Below are positions 12,301 to 24,300 of a stretch of DNA of 64,000 nucleotides, piece after piece (position 1 is the stretch's first letter; every line of letters begins with the position of its first letter). The stretch covers positions 124,001-188,000 of the forward strand of contig JASANG010001995.1 of NCBI GenBank assembly GCA_030248215.1, read 5' to 3'. The DNA comes from Enoplolaimus lenunculus (taxonomy: Eukaryota; Nematoda; Enoplea; Enoplida; Thoracostomopsidae). Under the pieces are notes generated by a model that saw only the letters and a program-made list of their open reading frames with translations, was not told the origin of the DNA and did not search any database. Made by a program: the position numbers and the translations under genes.

Positions 12301-15300
12301 AGAAAACCCGGTAAATATTTGCATTCCTCAATAGTATTGGCAGAAAAATAAACATCTTAGAAACTTTTCTACTTCAATATCAACATTCCGTTTTCGTTAC
12401 TTTTACTACCCGTTTGCCTTGAGTATTTTTCAGTATAACCTTGTTTAACTAAATATTACATTGTAAATGTTCTTGCAACTAATATTCGGACCGCTAATAC
12501 AAGTTATAATACGTAGTTAACGCTAAAGTACTACTTAATCTATGTCGAGTAAAGGATTTCGAATTACTTAGACGGCCAAAATTTAAACGTAGGCCACTGT
12601 ATAACCTTGTTATATACTCATGAATTTGAAAATCGCCACCGGCAAATCCTGTATCCGCCACTGAACTAATACTTAAAATTGTGGCAACTTTCCATTTTAT
12701 CTGCCGTGTAGCGACTAAAGCTTTTACCTGAATATGAAAATAAACAACAATAAAAGACCAAAAAACACCGTAACGTTGTCCATCGTTCGTAACATCACCA
12801 TTAACTGATAACGTAACGCTGGCATAAACCGAACCAATTTCAAAATTCGAAGCAGACGAAACGTTCGCAACACAGACAGACCTCCTTCGCCGCCTTGGAC
12901 TATTTCAACGATGCTGAAAACAAGTAAAACTGGCCGTACTAAAGTTGTGTTGTACACCAACGTCGACGATGATGACAACTTGAAATCATCGCAAAAACAA
13001 ATTTCAAAATTTAGATATAAACTGGGTGGTGCATTACCACAATTTTTAACACAAAAACGTACAAAAGCATAAATCAACGATTATGATTTTCAATAGATTT
13101 TGAAAACAAGAAAATATTTAATTGGTTGATGCTGAAATAGCTCAACTCAGTGGAATGTTTACTAAAGTTTATTGACGACTAGAAACCATCTAAACACATT
13201 GGCTAATGAAGGTCTTCGGTTTGAGAGTTTATAGTACAAGTCAACACTAACAAATTGCTGGAGTGGATGAAATTCATTGTAAGAACAAGAAAGATTTTGT
13301 TAATATTCGTACCTGAGTACGACAATTCCACCGTCGAATAAATTAAATCCGTCACTTAAATAGCCAAACGGGCCTTCGGCAATGATTTTGAGCAACATTT
13401 CTAAGGCAAACAACGCGGTGAAGAACAGATTGCTATATTCGAGGATGTCGGTTAAGATATCCGGCTGAAAAAATAAACGCGAATTTAGTACATACATCAG
13501 TTGCAAGTGCATGTGCCATGATACAATTTACTGCTAAATTTAACTATTTCTGTGTGCTTCAATTAATTGCTCATAGCTCAAATCGTGGTTTGTTAGCTAA
13601 ATAGTAATGGCGCAGCGCAAACACAATTACGAATATTAATTCGGCTACTTTAGTGTAAATGTCATAAAATTATGAAACAGCAAAAAATTCGAAACACAAA
13701 AACTACAATAACTATACCTGGTTATGAAATTCAACGCCCATACTCAAAGTGTTGACCAGAATTGCAACCAAAATGCCACGAGTAAAATGATCTCCGTCGA
13801 CAAATTCTTTGACTCGCGCTTGAAAATGCCGAAATATGCTCGGATGGCTCGAATCAGTGGAGTCGCGGCCTTTGCGGTCTGCTTTTATCTTGACCTGGAA
13901 AGTTAAAAAACAACTGACCGAATATGGGCAAAGGGAATGGTTTCGTTTCTAAACTGTATAAAACATCAAAAATGCTTTTGAACATAGGGGATAAACCAAA
14001 AACATACTACTTTCGTTAGTAAACCTTCATAGATAACATCTATATTTCCCTTAGACAGGTTCGTACCGTTTTGCCAGGACTTTTTTTAGCTACACTTTTC
14101 GACGCATCTGAGCAACTGTCACTTGTGTCGCTTTCATTGTCACTGTCTTGTTCATCATCGGTTTCGCTTCCTCCGGACGATTCTGCGTTCTAAAAATGTA
14201 AGTTCACAGACTCCTGTAAGTGTTTAATTTGTAAATTTTACACTCTTGTAAACTTTTAAACTGCTGTCAGTCATTGAACTCTTGTGAATTCTTCTACTCC
14301 TGTAGGTCCACAAACTCTTGTCAGTATTTAATCGTAAATTTTTCACTTTTGTAAACGTTTAAACTATTGTAAGTCTTCAAACTATTCTGAATTCTTGTAC
14401 TCCACTAAGTTCACAAACTACTGTAAGTGTTTAATTGATAATTTTACGCTCTTGTAAACGTTTACACCATTGTGAATTCTTGTACTCCTGTAAGTCCCCA
14501 AACTCCTGTAAGTGTTTAAGTTGTCAATTTTACACTCTTGTAAACTTTAAAACTCCTGTAAGTCTTTAAGATTTTGCAAATTGTTGTACTCCTGTAAAGT
14601 TGTACAACTCTGAAACTCGAATCTGTGTCCAGAACATATCGCCAGCTTGTGATGGGCCTTGTAACCTTTAGAACTATTTATTGATAAACTTCAAAATAAG
14701 GCATTTTTTACTTTCTGCTTCCATTTACATCAATGCCCAATTTGTAACGGCAGATCTTGTAATGGTGGCTTATTTGAAAACCTGTTGTGAACTGGTGAAA
14801 GGTGCTACACAGAAACCCGAATATGGCTCAAAAAATTTCTTAGCCAAAACTTACTTCATTTGACTCGCTCTCAGTATAACTGCTGCTGGATTCTGGTTGT
14901 GCAATCTTAGCAGCCTTGTTTAGATTTTTCTCGCTTCCATACCTGACGCTCTGGGGTGCATCGGAAACCTAAAATAGTCCAATCGAACGGATATCAAAAC
15001 TATTATTATAATTAACTGAGGCGTAGCTGTAATGCAATTTCGAGAGAGTATAACCTCATAAAAATGTTTTGTCGATGGAGCAGAGTAAGCGAGAAATTTT
15101 TGTCTACAGGAATCGGGCAGGTTATCACTGGAGGATGCAAGAGGAGCCATCCGCTACCTGATGGCTATCAAACAGTTTGTTTTTCTAAGCACAGTGCAAT
15201 TATGCTAGATTACAACTGTCAAGTAACCAATCAGGAAACCAGCAGAGCTAGCCTAGGTCATAATTCCGCTTTAGACTAGACCAATTCAGAATTGGGTTGA

Positions 15301-18300
15301 ATTACGACTTTTGCTGCGACATTATTCATCTGTGACCTGTTGCTCATTTGGCTTCGGAGTTCCGGAACCGGTTTGAAAACCAACCCAGGCTTAATAAACG
15401 AGCCCGAGACCAAAACAAAATATAAGTTTCTGTGAGACCGAACTTTCCATTCCTACTTACAGAATCTCGGTGACGATATACTTGTGGCATGGCGGCATCC
15501 GGTGCTTCAAGTCAAAAATTATTGACAAATTTAAATACAATACATGGGTTTGTGATACTATGCCGGAAAGTGACAGATAACAATTGACGAAAATGAAATT
15601 AACAAAAAGTATATTATATCAGGAGTCAAAAACTCCATTGGGATTTTAGTTCAGTTATGTTTAGGCCCCCCTTCTCTCATTCGAATATTCTGGATACTCC
15701 AGCGGCACCATTCTACTGACTATTTGTCTTCAAAACCTAACAAACCTCAGCCTCATCAGCTTCGGCTCCAGCGCCATTAACACTATCTTGTTTACAAGTC
15801 CTTTCTGTGATATTACAGCTCGTCGATGGTTCTTTTAAATCGCGCAGGGTCGATTCTTGTTGGTGGCAGTCACTTGCGTAGTCGACGCTGAACGTTTGTC
15901 GCGAAGCCTTAGCGTAGCCCAATCGTAGTGAATCTGGTCGACGCATTGTTTTGTGTTGTTGTTGCGGTTGCTGTGGTTGTTGCTGTGGCTGCTGCTGCTG
16001 CTGTTGTTGTTGTTGCAATTGCTGTGGCGCATACTGAGTTTCTTGAGCGTTGGATTGTAGTGCCAAATTTTGCCGATCAACCGCTGATAACGAAGTTGCC
16101 CTTGCGATTCGATGTGGAGAGTCTGTATGAGCTCTCTGTTGAACGACGTTTGGTCGGCCCATGCTGTCCTTAGTGGCTAGTTCGGTTTCAGGAAGCAACT
16201 CTGACACCATGAAACCGCCACCGCTGATTGGCTGTTGTTTCGGGCGTCGCTTACGTCGCCGTTTATGTTTGCCACCGCTGGACTGAGTCCGATGGTGGTT
16301 GTCATGGTAAAGTGTATCCTTGCAACTGCATGATCGATCTTGGTTCTCGTGACAACACTTCTCATGATATTCATGTTGAGCTGATGAGTCGCGCCTATCT
16401 CTGCCAGAAGACATACGAGAAGACCACTGTGTTCCAGGACGTGATTTTGAGTTCAATTCCGCAGCGGGAACGACACCGGATTTTAGTTCAATCAAACAAT
16501 TATCAGCTGAGTATCGCCCACCAACAGATGACGATGCATGGTCACCCTCATCAGAATTCAACTGTCTAGACGACTCCCGCCTCCTAGACCGCGAGTAAAA
16601 TCTAGACTTCGATTTTCCCCCAGACATTTGGGGGTCGTCCAGTGCCGTATCAGACTTGGTGACGTCATACGATGTTGTACTGTTAGACTTTTTGACGCCT
16701 CGCGCAGTGTTGTTACGATGAATTGTTGTTAGGCAACGAGTTATGTAACGTTCGTGAACTGTCTGGGCGACCAGAGTAAGTTTGCGTTTTGCTCGTCGAG
16801 CTAAATGCGATATGTATTTCACCAGCGCACGATACACTCCATCGTTGGCTTCGGCTTGATCACTTGTCGCTGAAATTAGAAAACATTTTTAACAAATTAA
16901 ACATTTTTAACCTGAACGAATTTTGATTGTATTTCGGATCGCAAAATTTCATTCAAGTATTAAGCATCGGAAATCTTAACTGCAATGCATAAATATAATT
17001 TCAAAACTACTTTATAACAAAGGAATCGATAGAAAAGGAGAACGGAAAATCCTAATTAAATGAACCAAGAAAATGCCCCGGTAAAATTAATCATAAAATA
17101 TTTGAACGAATACATCCCACAACACTGCGGGAAAATAGCTTGACAGTGCACTAGATACTCCCGAAGAAACAATTTCGACAGCCCCACTTCCTAAAAAGTT
17201 GAATGCGTTGCATGATCCTCCTAAAATTGCTTTTGGGTCTAATCAGCATGTTGGGCTGGCTGACTGTGGGCCTGAAAAACAAAATAAGAAAAAACCTTTA
17301 AAATTTAAGAATTTTCATTTTCTTTCATAGCCGATTAATTTATTTCCACGAGAATGAAATTTGAATATGTTAGAATTTAATTTACAACAGATTTTTAATG
17401 AAGATTGACGGCGTTTCATATCAGAATTAGAGTCATTCTACCAAACATTTAGTAACATAGCAAAATGCGCTGATTTCGAGTTTCATACATAGTTAAATTG
17501 AATAAACATCGTATCCTTAACAACACGTATTTCAGACTACTGGGACGTCTGACACGTCAATTTTCGTTCAAGGCAGGCAGAACGACTATGAAAAACGAAG
17601 ACTGCGCCGAAAACTGTTGAAATTAAACCCTCAGGTGCTGATATAAGTATATAAGACCAATCAATAATCCTAGACCCACTACTTTATATATAGATCAAAA
17701 ACGTGACCTACAAACATGCAATAAATCTTTTAGCATATACTATAGCACTATAGCTAGTAAAGTTTAATGCCCATATTCCCAAATGTGTGTAGCACCTACC
17801 ATTAACATTTGGTTCACAGTTCGAGTCAAAATAAAATTATAATAACTTATATCCAAAAATTTCCATTTTGAATTTAATTTTCAGGAAGTTTGATAATTAC
17901 AAAAGTTTCGGCAAATGGAAAAATTTTCTGTCGAAAGGAAAGAAACATGTTCGTAGTGGCAGACGGTGCTTCCAGTCGCCTGCTCATCCGTAGTTGCGGC
18001 TTTGGCATCGTGTGGTCTTTGAAATGCTTGACATTAATTGCTAATATGTGCTATAATTATTTGAAAAATGCGGCACACGCAGACCCGACGCTAGGTTTCA
18101 TCCAAGCTAAAGATTAATTCAAATATCAAAATTTTTGCCCGTCGAGATCGAAACTTGTTTGATTCATCGTTATATTTTTGTTGTATGCCATCTGCCCGTT
18201 TTACTCAGCGCCTCAAACCACAACTGAAAAAATAATTCGCTTGACGACAACGCAAAGTCGCAGTCGGTGCTTCCAGTCCCCACTCCGTAGTACGGGCTAT

Positions 18301-21300
18301 TGCTCAGCCACTGCACATCCACAAGCGTTATGTATTTAGGCTATTGATAACTCAAATTTAATGTTGTTTTTCTTTAAATCTGCTTTGTTTTCAATTTATA
18401 TTTTAAATTTGAAACCAAAATTTATACTTCGAACAGAAAAACGACTCAATTTTACTGCGCAAGCGAATTGCTTATCACAGTTTACAACAAAATTTCCACC
18501 GTTAAACTTCTTCCAATTTATATACAAGTCGAGCTGTGAACATCTATTTGGCTCTGTCGGCCGCTAGCAGCCCTATCCACCAACTGGTGCTCAGGGCAAA
18601 CGCACGCTACTTACTACTAAACACTACGAAAAACAATGTTGCAGCAGAAACTAATTTTATTTTTCTAAATCTAAATTCAGTTCGGTTTCAAGAAGTTATT
18701 TTGGCTAAAATCAAGTTGTCAACTGAGACAAATAGGAATTAAAAACTCGGTATATAGAATTGTTCACTTAATATAATATGAAGAGTAAATGATCCGCATT
18801 ACAAGAGTGCACAACTTATTAAAGTTGTGTGCTATACAATTTTAAATCAGGAGTTGTGTTTTATGCCGACCCCGTGATTTGGTGGGGAAAGGGTATTTAA
18901 CGTTTGAAACGTAGAATACGTATGACTTTAAAAAAGTATGACGGGAGCTACTTTGTAATATTTGGATATTTCAACATCTGAAATTGAGAGAACCCATAAC
19001 TTGACCCCCTGAATAAGGGGGTCGGTCAAAAACGCCACGTGTGCTGAGTACATTTTTTCTACACATAATGTGTCCAGTTGCACACTCTTGTTAAATAGCG
19101 GTTATCCACCCTTGTTAATGTCAACTAAAACAATGAAACATCACTAAATCACAGCACAAGACGGGTTAATTTTTGGAAACATCTGACGATCAAACTATTA
19201 ACAAAAGGGTAAAAAAAGACCACAACTTTGCTTTGCCGTTCATTTGCATTAAAACTTACTTCGATCTTGATTGTCAGAACCTGACACATATTTTACCAAT
19301 GATACTTTCAAAAATATTAATAATTATTCAAATTCAACTCAGCTGAAGTAGTATATATGTTCACTGCCGAAATAATCCTTTGGTAGAAATTCAACCTCAG
19401 ACTGTTGTTTGAATTTCTGTTAGAGCCGAAGACAGTCCTTGGATTGCCCATGACAGTTAGTGCTTAATAACTCATGTGTGCTGAAGCTAAATATATTCTA
19501 AGTTTATTCGGCACAGCATAGCGTTTGCACATCAATAGCAGCACTTTTCTAGACATTTCTCAGTAAAGATTATTAGAAGTTTGCCAGTTTGAAATTATTT
19601 GCAACTGATTCGATTCGTTACATTGGTATTAAAATGAAGTCATTTTTCTTTGGTTCAATTTTAAAAAAAATTTAATTTATAACCGAAAGGTTATCTGTTA
19701 ATACCATAGTTATCCCCTTAAAGGCGTTATCTAAAGTCAGATTGAAAAGGTCATTAGAGATACTAGAAATTATGACTAAAATCACGAAAATAGAACATAT
19801 TCTAACTAGAAGATCTAATCGACAGCAGACAATCCTGGAACACATTTGTAAATTTTACAATAATTCTCCTATTCCGCGTTTGTTTGCAGTGACCGACCCA
19901 GCACCCAGAGATTACTGTCAGTGGGGCCGGCCGTGTGATACAACGGATGAAGATAAGCTTACGCAAGAAGCGAACGAGAAGCCAGACGTAATTTTAGTAC
20001 TACAACTTTATATTAATCTTTGCATTTAATCGGTATGGAACGGCGAAATGGCCTGAGCAGCCGGTATGGATCTACCAGGGTTTCCTTCAAAACTGAACGA
20101 TAGAATGCTAACAGGAGAAAAATGAAAGTATAAAACGAAATTTTGAAATTATTTAGGTATCGTCAGTATGTGTGCACGGTAAATGTACGTAAATCATATA
20201 TTGCCAAACATGTACACATATACCGAATTACGAAGTTGTTACAAATGACAACATGGTGTAGTGGTAGCATGCTTGTCGCGAATGCAAGAGAGCCGAGGTT
20301 CGATTCCCGGTGTGGTCCTAAGGCTTAGACAAATCTTCGAACAGAGATCATGCAGACCGTGTTATATTCGAACAAGTATAATGACTATAACAAACAGTTC
20401 AAAACGCTGTAACAACTTTTTTAACAGCGTTGAATTTTGACGCTTTTCATCCTCTGGTTAGAAGGATAATAGATCCAAAATCCCTTGACCATAAGTTTCA
20501 ACATAGACTTGAGAATACAGCATAACCTTTGCTGCAGGTTGAAGTCGGATACGGACTTTTGTTAAATACGAGATTTACTTAGATTCTTGTAGTAAAATAT
20601 GTAAAAATGTTATCAGCATTGAATTCTTCACTCTCCATATTTACAGGAAATGGATGCACAAATGATTTTCATATTTCTGCAATAAGAATCAAAGAATTGA
20701 AAATAGAGTTTAATCAACAGCAGCGTTGACAAAATTATTGTGAACGGCCCATATAATATTAATACTTCTAAAGTTCCTATATTAATGTTAACACTAACCT
20801 AATGAACTGGAAGACTGATACCGTGCCCGTTCAGCGAGCATTCGTTCAGTTTCACGACGCTTTGTTTCGGAAAATTGTGTTGCGATGACAACGAGGCAAA
20901 GATTGATCATGAAAAACGCACCGATCTAAAATGAAACACAAAAAATTAAACAACCAATCACAATGAGCGTAAAAGTCGTTTCCGTTTTGCATCTTAATGC
21001 TTTTAAACGGTTCTTGAAATTGAACAAAAAACTCATTTTTCAGGTTAAAATGGCCGAATAAATTTCGAAAGCCATTGCAAATTGCACATTGATTGCATAC
21101 ACTTACCACAATAAGCATAACAAAATAGGCCCAGTTCCAAAAGGAATGCGCGTCTTGAACGTAGTACATGATATCCGTCCAGCCTTCCAAGCTGATCACC
21201 TAAAATGTTTAAATATAAAATTTAAATCATTTCAACGGAAATTGTGTTCACACGTCCAAGTTTTTTGCAGCTGCAAGTTTTTGTTTTGAACTTTATACTT

Positions 21301-24300
21301 AAAACTTTTGTTTTCTTGTTTATAATGTGACCGGATTACGTTTGCTTGCTTTATAGTTACCTCACACCCTCCCCTTACCGAAATGTGTGACCTTACACCC
21401 AAACTGTATTTTTCAAAATTTCAAAATACGAAATTTTGGAAGAAACTCTTCATTTATTTTTAGTAGTAACCTTAGATGTATTTTTTCGCTCTCGAGAATA
21501 AAATCATTGTATCCATCGCTACTACGATGTACGATTAAACTTTTAAACTTCAGGAACAAACGTGATCTGATAGCAGACGACGTAATCCAAGGAAGAAAAC
21601 ATAAACAAACATAATAAAAAAATTCAAAAGATAAAAATTAAAACAAACAAAATATAAACTAACCAAAAATATAGCGACCCACGCGAGTCCGATATTGTCG
21701 AAACTGATTGAGCCTTGAAACGGATTTCGAGCACCCGATTTGCACTCGGTGTAGTATTGGTTCCAGTTGACACACGAGTCGTTCGTTGGTGTATTGTTGA
21801 ACGGAAGCGATTGGGCTGTTTCGTTGCAACTGAAAATTATAAATACAAACACAGTAATCACAATTACACGGAATTTTAACGCCGACAACCCTTCGTCAGT
21901 CTGGCTCATACGATCAATAAAATCAGTATTTAAAAAATATTGGCTCCGCTCCTAAACGAGTAGGTCTAAATGGTCAGACAAACACCGATGTTGAACATTA
22001 CGCTAGCAAAATTCAAAAAGCAACGTCACAATACTACGCCTGTTGTTTTAAAATAGGTTTTTTGAATGGCGATAGGTGCTATATATACATATTTGGGAAT
22101 ATGATCACAGAAACCAACACGACATAAAATCGAAAAACAAATTTACGGATGGCCGTGATGCCTCCAGACCGGCAGATTCGAGCATCGATGCATGCCGTTG
22201 TCTTTATCCAGTGCACAGATGTACTCCAGTGCATTATTTTCCGGAATATAGTAGTTGTACAGTTCGCTAAAACAAAATGAGAACAACTTAAGCCCAAGAA
22301 ATCTGAGTTTTGAATTCCAGTTTAAGAAATTTTACAAATTGAAACTTTCCGAAATTCGATATTTATCACTGAATAAGGTCTACACACATTGATTGCTGGG
22401 AAGTCCGACATGCTAGATGAGATTCACAGGGAGACATGTTGGATTTTGGTGGTATTTGCGAACATTGTCCAAAATATTGCAGAAGGAAATCAAAAATATT
22501 TGCCCGGCCCAAGCAGCCCCGATCCACTTGGCTCGGTCCCTTTACGTAATTAAATACAAGTCTATGATATGTAAGAAGGCAGAATAAACTCTGAACAATT
22601 GGCTCGTGTAATGATCAGGGCATGAACGTTTTTCTGTGGGACTGCAATAGAGCAAGCTTAAGCTTTAGACTAATTTTTTGATTAGGTTGAGGTTGAAGCT
22701 TACACCAAACAATAAGTGCAATTGCTTATGAAGAAAAGTTCAAAATACCAATGTTAATTTATAGAAATCAAAAGCCCAATTGCACTGTTTATATATAAGA
22801 AAAATATTGCTAAACGTTAAACACCGAAACCAATAAATAAATAAGTAAAATAATAATAATAATAATAAATAATACTAAAAAGCACTCACGCTCCACCGGT
22901 AGATATGTTGGGCGGAAGATTAATAAAACATCGATTGCGTAACAGACCGGACCACAACTGGACGCCAACGATGCCAAAAATGAAAAACACAAAGAAACAC
23001 AACAACAATACATTTCCCAACATTGGCAGTGTGTCCAACAACAAATTGACCAAGATTCGCATACCTGAAATATATAACACATATTCAAAATAGTTTCCGG
23101 TGTTGAACAATAAAATTTCTATTTTTCAACTTAAATGATGTCGGTATACTTTTTAACAAATTTTAACCTCATCCGGCGTCGTACGTCACTGTCCGTTGTC
23201 ACACGTAGCTTCGGCGTCGTGCACGATTCCTTAAAGTGGCGTACGGCGACGCGTAACAATTAAATAGTCATAATTGATATAGATTACGGCAGAAATAGCA
23301 ATTTTCTGACCTTTTCTAACGGAAAAAAGTTATTTTATCGCGTCATCGCCGTGTATAATTTACAACTTTTAGTTCTGAAATCTGGAAGCTCTGAGAAAGT
23401 ACTGTATTGACCCGAATAAGAGGGGGAGGGGTAATAAGAGGGGGTCCCGATTTTGAGTCCCGATCAATAGCAGTCCGTATCCCTAATAAAAGTCCGTAAG
23501 CGGATAGAGTCTCTAAACCCTAATTAGAGTCCATAAATGACAATTATCCCTAATTGTGGCATATAAATGACTCCAGGACCAAATAAAGTTGAGTTCGAAA
23601 CTTAAAGCGTACTTAAGTTTTGAAAATAACATTCCAATCTATAACCTTGCATTATCGCTCAAGCGTTTGATGCAACGCAAAAAACGTTTAGTTCAACGGA
23701 TAGTTGCAATACCGAATATATATCAGTACCGAAGGACGGCGAAGGGCGGGTTAAAAATCAATAACAGTCCGTAACCGAATAACAAGGGGTGTACCCTTTG
23801 GAGAGGCCAAATAAATATCAGCCCGACCTCTTATTCGGGTCACTACAGTAATAAAATTAACACAGTTAAAATGGTTAATTGAGGCATAAGATCTGCACTT
23901 AACAATCTATCGGGAGCTGGTAGGAAATTTTGGCAATATTTTTGCTTACTTATACTAAATTTAAACATATATACGCATTAGAAATGGAGACGGCTTGAAA
24001 ATCGGTGTAATTCTGGTTTGCGTTGACTTAAAATTATACTGATCCAAAGCCAAAAATTTTACTGCAAACTTTCAGCAAATTTCAATCTCAACTCAAACTT
24101 ATAACAATCGCATATGAATGGTAATTAAGATACGTAATTTGGGTACTGTTTCAGCTTAGTTTCGTGTGCTGCTAATTTCATTTAAATAAAACAATAGAAG
24201 CAACTACTAAACACATTAACGTGTCATCTGCTATAAATATTGCAATCACTTTCTTTAGTTGTAGTACTCTATAACATCTGCGATTGCATTCTTCCGCAGT

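Larger units (their letters stand above)
5324..12727 (-). other. Cav3 alternative-exon interval (introns around exons 16a and 16b)
   Basis: It spans exon 15 to exon 17. Apart from the two turret exons it holds repeats: 5648-6065, 7455-7653, 7692-7876, 8738-8922, 9171-9511 and 12067-12418. No other channel exon was found. The distance between the two alternative exons is 3873 bases, which is ample for separate splicing control. Confidence 0.8.
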
